NCBI RefSeq assembly: GCF_024198255.1
Contig: NZ_JAJVKW010000007.1
Coordinates: 490,741 to 554,740 of the forward strand
Source of the DNA: Myxococcus guangdongensis
GTDB taxonomy: Bacteria; Myxococcota; Myxococcia; Myxococcales; Myxococcaceae
Length of the DNA stretch: 64,000 bases
Direction: 5' to 3'
Under the pieces are notes generated by a model. It made no database searches. It was not told the DNA's origin and saw only the letters and a list, made by a program, of their open reading frames with translations. Of this stretch, positions 1-9,932 are shown one piece after another; position 1 is the first letter of the stretch, and the number at the start of each line of letters is the position of its first letter. Made by a program: the position numbers and the translations under genes.

Positions 1-270
1 ATTGCTCACCGTCTCCGTGCACAGCGCGCGGGAGATGTCCTTGAGCAGCTTGCGGTTGGCCGCGTCCTGCTCGGAGCTCGGCGTGCCCGGCGTGGCGTCG
101 GACTCGAAGACACACTCCTTGCCTTCGCGGAGCGTGTCGACGGTACAGGCCCACGCCGTGGGGGAATCATCGGACACGGGCGGCGCCGAGAGCGCTTCCG
201 GTGCCAGCGCCGGAGTCGCGGCGGGAGGAGCCGAACCCAACAAGAACAGGGAGACGATGAGCGCCTTCAT
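1..270 (-). CDS. Exported hypothetical protein, N-terminal part
   Basis: An open frame reads leftward from an ATG at 270 to the window edge without a stop, so only the first 90 residues are present. The protein begins MKALIVSLFLLGSAP followed by an Ala/Pro-rich stretch, which resembles a Sec signal peptide. After it come two cysteines near residues 46 and 54 and a hydrophilic region. No family is recognised. The reverse-strand reading was preferred over the plus-strand frame covering the same bases because only it gives a signal peptide and normal codon use. The product is probably periplasmic or secreted; the function is unknown. Confidence 0.6.
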   Translation of the reverse strand, partial: MKALIVSLFLLGSAPPAATPALAPEALSAPPVSDDSPTAWACTVDTLREGKECVFESDATPGTPSSEQDAANRKLLKDISRALCTETVSN

Positions 271-391
271 GGACACGGCAGGTTAGGCGCTCGCGGCGCG
301 CCACACAAACCAGACCCGGTGTCACTGTTCACCCCACACCTGGGCCTCCAGGACGACCCGCCGTGCACTTCCCCACGGCGGACCTCTTCGG

Positions 392-673
392 TCATGGACG
401 GGGAAGCTCCTCGCGATCCGAGATGAAGAGGTAGCCGAACACCACGACGCTGATGATGACGCAGGTCAGGGCGACCACGAGCATCAAGGACAGCCGGCGC
501 CCCACCAGGACGCTCACATAGATTTCTCCGGCCACGACGAGGAGCACCATGGCGAGGATGGACAGGGCGCGTCGCCAGGCCTGTCGCGAGGTCGGGGGCC
601 ACCCACGACGCACCGCGCCCGAGGGACGCTCGGACAGGCGAGGACCGCGAAGGCTGGACGGTTCGGCTGGCAT
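392..673 (-). CDS. Small two-helix inner-membrane protein
   Basis: This is a 93-residue protein if translated from the ATG at 673. A longer upstream extension is Arg-rich and looks like antisense noise, so the internal start was chosen; GAGGGG lies about ten bases before it. Residues 1-38 are polar and basic. Two hydrophobic segments follow, around LSILAMVLLVVAGEIYVSVL and LMLVVALTCVIISVVVFGYL, then a short charged tail. It should insert in the inner membrane as a hairpin. No domain is recognised. The gene stands alone: the left neighbour is 121 bp away, and 290 bp without visible genes separates it from the divergent gene on the right. Confidence 0.5.
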   Translation of the reverse strand: MPAEPSSLRGPRLSERPSGAVRRGWPPTSRQAWRRALSILAMVLLVVAGEIYVSVLVGRRLSLMLVVALTCVIISVVVFGYLFISDREELPRP

Positions 674-963
674 GACGCGGGCCCCTCGTCTCGATTCGAC
701 CAGGTGTCTCGCGCCCACGAGACGTGAGCACGAGACCCGCCCCCTCCGGCGGCGCGGCGTCAGCCAGGGGAACCTGTGTTGAACGTGGAGCGCCGCGCGA
801 CGACGCGCAACGGGACCGGAGGCGGCCTCGCGCGAGCCCCGGGCCCACCGCGCGGAGGGCCTCACGCCATCGAGGCGCTCCCCTGCTCCCATGTCGGCGC
901 CCACGCGACGAACGCGCGCACCCACCCTTGCACCCTCACCGGGCCCGCTGGAATGGTGGGTCG

Positions 964-1317
964 ATGCACGCCCCTCCTTCTGTTGAATGGACACCGTACG
1001 AAGCGGGAGCCTCGCTCGGCTGGGAGGGCTCGCAGGGTGGCACCATCGCGCGGGACGAAGAGGTCGCGGGGCAACTGCGACTCACGTACGAGCGCGATGA
1101 CAGTCGCTCGTTCCATGCCGTCACCTGCTCCGTGACAGGCTGGTTGCTCCACCATCGCTTCTTCGACAACGCGGAGGCCGCGAGCGAGGCCTATGACGCG
1201 ATGAAGCCAGCGCTCGAGGCGCTGCGCACCCACCTGCGCGAGGGCGGACCGGGTTCCCCCGAGGAAGCTCGACGCGGGGGGCCCCTGCTCGCGGACTTCC
1301 TCGCGCGCTTTGCCTGA
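964..1317 (+). CDS. Hypothetical protein, 117 aa
   Basis: This is a soluble-looking 117-residue protein beginning MHAPPSVEWTPYEAG. The sequence pattern (WEGSQGGTIARDEEVAGQLR, then HAVTCSVTGWLLHHRFF, then a C-terminal helix) suggests a compact alpha/beta domain with a helical tail. It has no signal peptide or membrane segment, and no family is recognised. The start at 964 was taken because the longer upstream frame is proline/arginine-rich in the way of shadow frames. It lies 72 bp upstream of the ankyrin-SUKH gene on the same strand, so the two may be co-transcribed. Confidence 0.55.
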   Translation: MHAPPSVEWTPYEAGASLGWEGSQGGTIARDEEVAGQLRLTYERDDSRSFHAVTCSVTGWLLHHRFFDNAEAASEAYDAMKPALEALRTHLREGGPGSPEEARRGGPLLADFLARFA

Positions 1318-1389
1318 AACAGGAGGGGTCGCGACATTTCGGTCGAGGCGACGTTGAGGAGAACGACCGTCCCCGCCGGAGCCCCCCTC

Positions 1390-2925
1390 ATGTCGCCCAA
1401 GAAGAAGTTGTCCCCCCTGGACGCCAGGCTGCTCGCAGCCATCGAAGCCTCGAACGCCAAGGACGTCGCGAAGCAGCTCGCGGCGGGCGCCAACCCGAAC
1501 ACCGTCGATGGCAAGGGGTATCCCGCCCTGCACTCCGCGGCCAGCGAAGGCCGCCTCGAGGTGGTCCGCCTGCTGCTCGACGCCGGCGCGGACCTCCACG
1601 CACAGGACGCGGAGGGAGCCATCGCGCTCTCGTTCGCCACGGCGCAATCAGGTGACGAAGGGGTGGCGTTGGTGAAGCTGCTCATCGACAAGGGCTCGCA
1701 CATCAACCATCGATGGAACGACGAGGCGGGCTCCACGGTGCTCACGGACCTGCTCGGCGAGGAGAACGAGGAGCCCTCGGAGGACATCCTCGCGGCGCTG
1801 CTGAAGGCGGGGGTGGAGCTCAATGCCCCCAATGGGCAGAACGAGACGCCCCTGATGCTGGCCGCGGAGTTCAAGGACCAGCCGAAGCTGACGGAGCTGC
1901 TGCTCGAGCACGGCGCCACCGTGGACACCGTCAACGAGCGCGGGTGGACGGCCCTGATGTGGGCCATCCGCGCTGGGAACGTGGGGGCGGTGGAGCGGCT
2001 CATCGCGAAGGGCGCCAACGTCAACCACCTCGCGACGGATGACGAGGGCGACACCGCCCTCACCCTCACCCTCAACGAAGACGAGCTCTTCAGCACCCCG
2101 TCGCCGCGAATCGTGAGCGCGCTGCTGCGCGCGGGCGCCAACCCGAACCAGCCCAATGCGCGGGGATGGACGCCGCTGCACCTGGCGGCCTGCATCGAGG
2201 ACGTGGAGCCGCTCGAGGCGCTGCTCGCGGCGCGCGCGGATCCGAACCTGGCCAACACGGTGGGCTACTACCCCATCGACCTCGCGACGCGCCGTGGCTA
2301 CACGAAGGTCATCGAGCGCCTGCTCGCGGCCGGAGGTCCCACGCGGGAGCAGGCCGCTCGCAAGCGCATGGACGGCATCTGGAAGCAGATTGGCGACTGG
2401 GCCGACAAGCACCACCCGGGCTACGCATCGCGGCTGACGGTCAACCGTCCCGCCACGTCCCAGCAGATCGCCGCATTGGAGAAGCGGGTCGGCAGGGAGC
2501 TGCCCTCGGACTTCCGCGCGTTCCTCCAGAAGTTCGGCGGGGGGGCCGGGACGTCCAGGGGGCTGTCCATCTCCGAGTACTACGTGCTGCCCACGGAGCA
2601 CATCCAAGACGTGTGGAAGGGCTTGCGCGAGCACGTCGACAACGGCGTCTTCAAGAAGGCCACGCCCCACGAGCTGTCCGAGGAGCAGCAGTTCGTGAAG
2701 TGGACGTGGTGGCACCCGGGCTGGGTGCCCTTCGCTTCGGACAGTGGCGGCAACCTCTACTGCGTGGACCTGGAGCCCGAGGAGCATGGCAGCGTCGGGC
2801 AGGTGATTCGTTGGGAGATCCACGGCGGTCCCCTGGGCCCGTACGCCGACTCGATGGAGGACTTCTTCGAGGCGTATCTCCAGAAGCTGGAGAACGGTCG
2901 CTACGACGCCAGCGTGCTCGATTGA
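1390..2925 (+). CDS. Ankyrin-repeat protein with C-terminal SUKH (SMI1/KNR4) domain
   Basis: The product is 511 residues from the ATG at 1390, which has GGAG eight bases upstream; an in-frame TTG at 1354 is a weaker alternative. Residues ~10-330 are about eight ankyrin repeats, visible from recurring motifs such as GYPALHSAASEGRLEVVRLL, GWTALMWAIRAGNVGAVERL and GWTPLHLAACIEDVEPLEAL. Residues ~340-505 match the SUKH/SMI1-KNR4 fold: a lead-in RPATSQQIAALEKRVGRELP, then the DFRAFLQKFGGG core, then FASDSGGNLYCVDL and EDFFEAYLQKL near the end. SUKH and ankyrin domains both occur as immunity proteins to polymorphic toxins, so cytoplasmic protein binding or toxin neutralisation is plausible, but no toxin is adjacent. 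No signal peptide is seen. Confidence 0.85.
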   Translation: MSPKKKLSPLDARLLAAIEASNAKDVAKQLAAGANPNTVDGKGYPALHSAASEGRLEVVRLLLDAGADLHAQDAEGAIALSFATAQSGDEGVALVKLLIDKGSHINHRWNDEAGSTVLTDLLGEENEEPSEDILAALLKAGVELNAPNGQNETPLMLAAEFKDQPKLTELLLEHGATVDTVNERGWTALMWAIRAGNVGAVERLIAKGANVNHLATDDEGDTALTLTLNEDELFSTPSPRIVSALLRAGANPNQPNARGWTPLHLAACIEDVEPLEALLAARADPNLANTVGYYPIDLATRRGYTKVIERLLAAGGPTREQAARKRMDGIWKQIGDWADKHHPGYASRLTVNRPATSQQIAALEKRVGRELPSDFRAFLQKFGGGAGTSRGLSISEYYVLPTEHIQDVWKGLREHVDNGVFKKATPHELSEEQQFVKWTWWHPGWVPFASDSGGNLYCVDLEPEEHGSVGQVIRWEIHGGPLGPYADSMEDFFEAYLQKLENGRYDASVLD

Positions 2926-2940
2926 GCCCGGGACCCGGCA

Positions 2941-4671
2941 TCACGCGCGCGACACCGGGACGGCGTCGCTGAGCACCTCGCCCGAGAAGCACACCTCGAG
3001 CCCGCCATACTCCGACGGGCTCAGGGTCAGGGCCCAGCCATGTGCCTGGGCCACGTCGTGGGCGATGTGCAGCCCGAGCCCCTGCCCCTCCGGCGCGCGT
3101 GTGCGGGCCGCGTTGCCCCGCATGCCCCGGGCGAGCAGCCGCGTGCGCTCGTCCTCGGGGATGCCCGGCCCGTCGTCGATGACGCGCAGGTGGAAGCGCC
3201 CCTCGCGGGTGCTCTCCAGCACCACCGCCACGTGACCCTCCTCGCGGCCGTAGCGCACGCCATTGCCCACGACGTTGCTCACGGCCTGCTCGATGAGCGT
3301 CACGTCTCCGAGCACCCGCACCGGCACCGCGGGAACGCCGCTCTCCAACGAGATGCGCTGCTGCCGGGCGATGGGCTGATGACGTCCGAGGACACGGCCC
3401 ACGACGTCATTGAGGTCCACGGGTGAGCGTTGGACATGGGGAGCGCCGGCCTCCAGTCGCGTCGCCGCCGCGAGGTTGTGGACCAGGGAGGCCATGTAGT
3501 GGGCCTCGCTCATCGCGGAGGCCACCTCCGACGCGGCCACGCGCTCACCGCGTCCCACGCGCTGCTGCATCGCGGACAGGTGGCCCTGCAGCACCGTGAG
3601 CGGTGTCATCACGTCATGGGTCGTGTTGGCCAGGAAGTCACGCAGGCCCTGCTCGCGCGCCTCCTGGTGCGCCATCCGCGCTTGGATCTCCGCGCGGGCC
3701 TCCTGGAAGGCGCGCGCCAGGTCGGCGATCTCATCCCGGCCGCGCACGGCCACCGGCTGCTCGTAGCCGCTGCGAGCCGAGGCGCGCACGTCCTCGGTGA
3801 GCATGCGAATCCTCCGCACCACCGGCCCCAGCGCGAGCACGACGGACGCCACGACGGTGGAGACCAGCAGGCTCCAGTCCTTCAGCGGAGGCAGGGAGAG
3901 CAGCGAAGGAGAAGGCGGTTCCTCGCGGCGCGCGAGGATGAAGGCACACGGCCCCCCTTCCCACGGCATGCGCAGCAGCACCTCGAGCATGCGGCGTCCG
4001 TCCTGCTCGAAGCGGCGAACCACCGTCCCGTCGAGCGCCGCGGCCTTCATCTCCTCCGACAACGCAGGGGCCCTCGGATTGAGGGAGACGAACCGGGCGT
4101 CATAGGGGAAGTGCTCGACCCGCGCGGGCACACGTCCGCCATTGCCGGGGCCATCCCCCTCCCCCGGAGAAGGACGCCCGTCCTCGAAGAAGGAGGGACC
4201 GAGGCCACTCGGCGTGGACGAACCTGCGCGCCCACGAGCGTCGGGCCCATCCATGAATGCGCGCGGCCTGGCGCCATCGTCGCCACGAGGTCCACCCTGA
4301 CGCGGTGGGCGCCCCTCCGCGCCTTCATCGGACGAACGGGGCGCAGGAGGTCGCCCATCATCATCACCACGCGGCGAACGGGGCGGAGGCGGTCGCCCAT
4401 CATCATCACCCCCCGGTGCACGGGGCGGAGGCGGACGCCCATCCTCGCCACGACGAGGAGGCGGCGCGCCTCGCTCCGAGGGACGCGGGCGCCACGTCTC
4501 CGGCGAGGCCTCGCACCGCGAGCGCTCCACCTGCACGCGCGCCAGCGTGGCGGCCTCCAGCACCTCCTCCTGCGAGCGCTCCCGCAGCGATTGCTGGAAG
4601 TACGCCATCGCCACCACGACGGGCAGCACCGCCGCCATCGCCGTGAGCGCCAGGCGCAAGCGCAGCTTCAC
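2941..4671 (-). CDS. Two-component sensor histidine kinase with proline-rich sensor region
   Basis: This membrane sensor kinase (576 aa) starts at a GTG (4671) that overlaps the stop of the response-regulator gene by 4 bp, so the pair is translationally coupled. Order: transmembrane segment ~8-25; periplasmic region ~26-266 dominated to ~180 by Gly/Asp/Arg/Pro repeats; second transmembrane segment ~267-289; HAMP ~285-337; dimerisation/phosphoacceptor domain with FLANTTHDVMTPLTVLQGHL (His352); and a C-terminal HATPase with NVVGNGVRYG (N box), VIDDGPGIP (G1) and GQGLGLHIA (G2). It should autophosphorylate on His352 and pass phosphate to the adjacent OmpR-type regulator. The signal is unknown. 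The low-complexity periplasmic part is unusual and is listed separately. Confidence 0.95.
   Translation of the reverse strand: MKLRLRLALTAMAAVLPVVVAMAYFQQSLRERSQEEVLEAATLARVQVERSRCEASPETWRPRPSERGAPPPRRGEDGRPPPPRAPGGDDDGRPPPPRSPRGDDDGRPPAPRSSDEGAEGRPPRQGGPRGDDGARPRAFMDGPDARGRAGSSTPSGLGPSFFEDGRPSPGEGDGPGNGGRVPARVEHFPYDARFVSLNPRAPALSEEMKAAALDGTVVRRFEQDGRRMLEVLLRMPWEGGPCAFILARREEPPSPSLLSLPPLKDWSLLVSTVVASVVLALGPVVRRIRMLTEDVRASARSGYEQPVAVRGRDEIADLARAFQEARAEIQARMAHQEAREQGLRDFLANTTHDVMTPLTVLQGHLSAMQQRVGRGERVAASEVASAMSEAHYMASLVHNLAAATRLEAGAPHVQRSPVDLNDVVGRVLGRHQPIARQQRISLESGVPAVPVRVLGDVTLIEQAVSNVVGNGVRYGREEGHVAVVLESTREGRFHLRVIDDGPGIPEDERTRLLARGMRGNAARTRAPEGQGLGLHIAHDVAQAHGWALTLSPSEYGGLEVCFSGEVLSDAVPVSRA
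4297..4446 (-). repeat. In-frame tandem repeat coding a GRPPPPR-type periplasmic linker
   Basis: Within the sensor kinase, residues ~76-125 consist of about four imperfect units of 14-15 residues built on the pattern DDGRPPPPRSPRGD. At the DNA level the units are recognisable as repeats of ggcggaggcggtcgcccat-like sequence. Unit count is likely to vary between strains because such repeats slip. Topology places the repeat outside the cytoplasmic membrane. Confidence 0.75.
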
Positions 4672-5342
4672 GAACCATCCCCCGCGACCAGCCGGTAGCC
4701 CACGCCCCACACCGTCTCCACGCACTGCGCCGGCGACAGCTTCCTGCGCAGCCGCGACACATGCACGTCCAGCGTCCGCTCCGTCCCCTCGCGCTCCGGG
4801 TCCAACACGTGCTCCACCAGCCACTGCCGCGTCACCGCCTCACGAGGCCTGCGCGCCAGCGCCGCGAGCACCTCGAACTCCACCCGCGTCAACTCCACGA
4901 CGCGCCCCTCCACGCGCACCTCACGCCCCTGGAAGTCCACGCGCAGCGGCCCCAACTCCAGCACCGCCTCCGGCCTCTGCAACACCGGCCGGCGCAGCCG
5001 CGCGCGCACCCGCTCGATGAGCTCCTCCGGCCAGAACGGCTTCGTCAGGTAGTCGTCCGCGCCCAGCTTCAGCGCCCGCACCTTGTCCAAGGTGTCGTTG
5101 CGCGCGCTCAGGATGAGCACCGGCACCTCCGAAAAAAACCGGAGCGCCTTGAGCATGTCCAGCCCGTACGTCCCCGGCAGCATCAGGTCCAGCACCACCA
5201 GCCCCACGTCGGGGAGCTCGCCGGGCAGGAGCATCCGCCCCTCCGTCCACCACTCCGCCTCGAAGCCCGCCCCCTTCAGGTGCTCGACGATCTGCGCGCC
5301 CAGCCGGGCGTCGTCCTCCACCAGCAGGATTCGCTCCCCCAT
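4668..5342 (-). CDS. OmpR/PhoB-family response regulator
   Basis: The product is 224 aa, the usual size for the family. The receiver domain occupies residues 1-115, with the acidic pocket LLVEDD, phosphoacceptor Asp52 in VVLDLMLPG, Ser79 in ILSARND and Lys101 in YLTKPF. The winged-helix DNA-binding domain spans ~128-220, with LTRVEFEVLAALARRP and the recognition segment RTLDVHVSRLRRKL ending in VWGVGYRLV. It is first in a two-gene operon with the kinase (4-bp overlap). A pair of TTAAG half-sites spaced 11 bp apart lies upstream, between this gene and the sigma-factor gene, and would suit autoregulation. Confidence 0.95.
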   Translation of the reverse strand: MGERILLVEDDARLGAQIVEHLKGAGFEAEWWTEGRMLLPGELPDVGLVVLDLMLPGTYGLDMLKALRFFSEVPVLILSARNDTLDKVRALKLGADDYLTKPFWPEELIERVRARLRRPVLQRPEAVLELGPLRVDFQGREVRVEGRVVELTRVEFEVLAALARRPREAVTRQWLVEHVLDPEREGTERTLDVHVSRLRRKLSPAQCVETVWGVGYRLVAGDGS

Positions 5343-5423
5343 GTCCCGCTCGCCTCCTCTCCCTCCCGGTCACCACGGTGCCGTCACGAATGGATGAATG
5401 AAGGCCGACAGTAACCGGAGGTT

Positions 5424-5439
5424 CTTAAGACTCCCTTAA
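5424..5439 (-). promoter_or_regulatory. Direct-repeat candidate operator for the response regulator
   Basis: On the minus strand, TTAAG occurs twice with an 11-bp period (plus-strand cttaa at 5424-5428 and 5435-5439), about 80-97 bp before the response-regulator start. OmpR/PhoB-family dimers bind head-to-tail half-sites spaced one helical turn apart, so this is a candidate autoregulatory site. It stands out as AT-rich in a GC-rich gap. Binding is inferred, not shown. Confidence 0.45.
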
Positions 5440-5455
5440 CGTGGGGCCGGAATCC

Positions 5456-6046
5456 TCAGCCGCTCCGCCCGAGCACGTCCGCGAGCTTCTCCAGCGCCAG
5501 CCGCGCCCGCGTCTTCACCGTGCCCAGCGGATGCCGGGTGCGCTCGGCGATCTCCCGCTGCGACAGCCCCTCGAAGTAGGCCAGCTCCACCACCTCGCGC
5601 TGCTCGGGAGGCAGGGTCCACATCGCCGCGCGCACACGCACCCGGTCCTGCCCCGCGCCCAACGCGTCGTCGGGGGCCAGCGGCGTGGCGCTCGTCGGAG
5701 GCGGATGGTGCACCACGCTCTCGGCCACACGCGCGGCCGTCCCCTGTGAGCGCAGCCGGTCGATGGCGCGCGTCCGGGCGATGGTCGTCACCCACGTCTC
5801 CAGCCCCCCGCGCTCCGGGTCGAAGTCGCGCGAGCGCCGCCACACCTCGATGAACGCCTCCTGGAGCACCTCCTCCGCGTCCGCGCGCGAGGGCAACAGG
5901 CGCAGACACGCCGCGAACGCCCGGGAAGCGCAGCGCGCGTAGACGTCCCGCATGGCGGAGGCACTGCCCAGGGCCACCTGCTGGAGCAGGGCCCTGTCGG
6001 CCGCCGGGTCGCTCGCCCGCTGAGCAGTGGGTGAAGGAAGCGCCAT
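5456..6046 (-). CDS. ECF-type RNA polymerase sigma factor
   Basis: The product is 196 aa from the ATG at 6046, which has GGGA six bases upstream; an in-frame start at 6109 would add 21 unlikely residues. Sigma region 2 spans ~25-100, with LRLLPSRADAEEVLQEAFIEVWRR and the -10 recognition stretch WVTTIARTRAIDRLR. Region 4 spans ~140-192, with LPPEQREVVELAYFEGLSQREIAE and HPLGTVKTRARLALEKL. No anti-sigma gene follows, unlike typical SigK/RskA pairs; the gene on its 3' side is the two-component regulator. The divergent 220 bp to glgE probably contains both promoters. It is inferred to be a stress- or envelope-type sigma factor. Confidence 0.93.
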   Translation of the reverse strand: MALPSPTAQRASDPAADRALLQQVALGSASAMRDVYARCASRAFAACLRLLPSRADAEEVLQEAFIEVWRRSRDFDPERGGLETWVTTIARTRAIDRLRSQGTAARVAESVVHHPPPTSATPLAPDDALGAGQDRVRVRAAMWTLPPEQREVVELAYFEGLSQREIAERTRHPLGTVKTRARLALEKLADVLGRSG

Positions 6047-6266
6047 GCCTTTCCCGGATACCGCAACCCGAGGGGCGGATCCCAGCTTCAAGTATGGGCA
6101 GCCGGGCACTCAGCCCCTTCGAGTCCACCGGGTGGGCGTCCTCGACCCCCATCCCTAACGTTCACGAGCCAACGCGGCCGCCGCGCCAGTCGTCCTTCAT
6201 CAACGCACCCCGCGACACGCCGCCCGGCTTCACTCAACCTCAGACCTATAAGGGCCGCGAGCCGAT

Positions 6267-8261
6267 ATGAAAGAGCGAATCGGGAGCGTGTTCATCGAGG
6301 GCGTCCAGCCCCAGCTCGACGGGGGCCGTCACGCCGTCAAGCGCATCGCCGGGGACAGCCTCACCGTCCGCGCCGACGTCTTCAAGGAGGGCCATGACGT
6401 CCTCGTCGCCGTCGTCCGCTGGCGCCAGGTCTCACCCCAACAGGAGCAGAGCGACTGGGGCGAGGTCCCCATGCGCGCCCTCGGCAACGACGCCTGGGAG
6501 GCCGAGTTCCCCCTGGCTCGCAATGGCCGCTACGAGTACACGATTGAAGCCTGGTCAGATTTGTTCCGGACGTGGACCTCCGAGCTGAAGCGCAAGGTGG
6601 ACGCGGGCCGGGACGTGAAGAGCGAGCTGTTGGAGGGCGCCGCGCTCCTGGAGGGCGCCGCCGCGCGCGCGAAGCCGGTGGACCCGGACGACGCGCGGGT
6701 GCTCACCGAGGCCGCGGTGCGCCTGCGTCAGCCGGCGAGCCCGGACCTCATCGCGGTGGCGCTCGCGCCGGAGCTGGCCACGGTGGCTTCCACGTATCCG
6801 GACCGGACGCTGGCCCGGCGCCATGAGCCGATGCTCCAGGTCTTCGCGGACCGGGAGAAGGCGCGCTTCGGGGCGTGGTACGAGTTCTTCCCGCGCTCGG
6901 CGAAGCGCGACGGCCGCACCCACGCGACCTTCCAGGACGCGGAAGTCTGGCTGCCGTACATCCAGAAGCTGGGCTTCGACGTGGTGTACCTGCCGCCCAT
7001 CCACCCCATCGGCCGCACCGCGCGCAAGGGGAAGAACAACAGCCTCAAGGCGGGCCCCGACGACGTCGGCAGCCCGTGGGCCATCGGCGCCGCGGAGGGA
7101 GGCCACAAGGCGGTGCACCCCAGCCTGGGCACGCTCGCGGACTTCCGTCACTTCCTGCAGGCCGCGCAGTCGCACGGCATCGAGGTGGCGCTGGACCTGG
7201 CCTACCAGTGCTCGCCGGACCACCCGTACGTGAAGGAGCATCCGGAGTGGTTCCAGCGCCGCCCGGACGGCACCATCAAGACGGCGGAGAACCCGCCCAA
7301 GCGCTACGAGGACATCGTCAACTTCGACTGGATGGGCCCCGCGCGCGAGTCGCTCTGGGTGGAGCTGGAGTCCGTCGTCCTGCACTGGGTGCAGCAGGGC
7401 GTGCGGACCTTCCGCGTGGACAACCCCCACACCAAGCCCATCCAGTTCTGGGAGTGGCTCATCCGCCGCGTGCAGGACCGCCACCCGGACGTGCTCTTCC
7501 TGTCGGAGGCCTTCACCCGTCCCAAGGTGATGAAGGCCCTGGGCAAGGTGGGCTTCACCCAGTCGTACACGTACTTCACGTGGCGCAACTTCAAGGGCGA
7601 GCTGCGGGACTACCTGGAGGAGATCACCCGCCCCCCCGTGTCCGACTTCTTCCGCGGCAACCTGTGGCCCAACACGCCGGACATCCTGCCGGAGCTGTTG
7701 CAGAACGCGGGGCCCGGTGCATTCCGCCTGCGCGCGGCGCTTGCCGCCACGCTCTCCTCGGTCTACGGGATGTATTGCGGCTTCGAGCTGTGCGAAGGCC
7801 GCCCGCTGCCCGGCAAGGAGGAGTATCTGGACTCGGAGAAGTACCAGCTCGTCGCGTGGGACCTGGACCGGCCCGGCAACATCCGGGACTGGATTGCCAG
7901 GCTCAACTCGGCGCGGCGCACCCAGCCCGCGCTGCACACGTACGACACGCTGCGCTTCTTCGACTCCGACAACGAGCGGGTCCTCTTCTACGGCAAGCGC
8001 ACGAAGGACGGCACCAGCACGGTGCTGTGCGCGGTGAGCCTGGACCCGTACGCCGCCCAGGAGGCGCTGTTGCGGCTGCCCCTGGACTGGCTGGGCGCGA
8101 AGCCCGACGAGACGTACCAGGTGCACGAACTGATGACGGACGAGCGCTCGTTGTGGCAGGGCTCCGATGTCCAGGTGCGCCTGACACCCGAGCAGCCCGC
8201 GGCCGTCTGGGCGGTGTACCGCTTCCGTCGCACCGAGCACGCGTTCGACTACTACGAGTGA
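6267..8261 (+). CDS. glgE: Alpha-1,4-glucan:maltose-1-phosphate maltosyltransferase
   Basis: This 664-aa GH13 enzyme transfers maltosyl units from maltose-1-phosphate to the non-reducing end of an alpha-1,4-glucan, in the cytosol. The N-terminal beta-sandwich (~1-120) starts RIGSVFIEGVQPQLDGGRHA, characteristic of GlgE. The catalytic barrel shows FGAWYEFFPRSAKRDG, PPIHPIGRTARKGKNN, the nucleophile Asp385 in FRVDNPHTKP, the acid/base Glu414 in FLSEAFTRPKVM and the stabilising Asp472 in NTPDIL. A C-terminal beta domain follows. It is first in glgE-treS-mak-glgB, with 15 bp to treS. The start is the only good ATG after the divergent sigma gene; its Shine-Dalgarno sequence is weak. Confidence 0.97.
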   Translation: MKERIGSVFIEGVQPQLDGGRHAVKRIAGDSLTVRADVFKEGHDVLVAVVRWRQVSPQQEQSDWGEVPMRALGNDAWEAEFPLARNGRYEYTIEAWSDLFRTWTSELKRKVDAGRDVKSELLEGAALLEGAAARAKPVDPDDARVLTEAAVRLRQPASPDLIAVALAPELATVASTYPDRTLARRHEPMLQVFADREKARFGAWYEFFPRSAKRDGRTHATFQDAEVWLPYIQKLGFDVVYLPPIHPIGRTARKGKNNSLKAGPDDVGSPWAIGAAEGGHKAVHPSLGTLADFRHFLQAAQSHGIEVALDLAYQCSPDHPYVKEHPEWFQRRPDGTIKTAENPPKRYEDIVNFDWMGPARESLWVELESVVLHWVQQGVRTFRVDNPHTKPIQFWEWLIRRVQDRHPDVLFLSEAFTRPKVMKALGKVGFTQSYTYFTWRNFKGELRDYLEEITRPPVSDFFRGNLWPNTPDILPELLQNAGPGAFRLRAALAATLSSVYGMYCGFELCEGRPLPGKEEYLDSEKYQLVAWDLDRPGNIRDWIARLNSARRTQPALHTYDTLRFFDSDNERVLFYGKRTKDGTSTVLCAVSLDPYAAQEALLRLPLDWLGAKPDETYQVHELMTDERSLWQGSDVQVRLTPEQPAAVWAVYRFRRTEHAFDYYE

Positions 8262-8276
8262 CACCCTGAGAGGCGT

Positions 8277-9928
<1,652 letters not shown>

Positions 9929-9932
<4 letters not shown>

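Noticed and set aside
2..286. Plus-strand 94-residue open frame at the left edge
   Set aside because: The opposite strand encodes a protein with a clear signal peptide over the same bases; the plus frame is Ser/Ala-rich with no motif.
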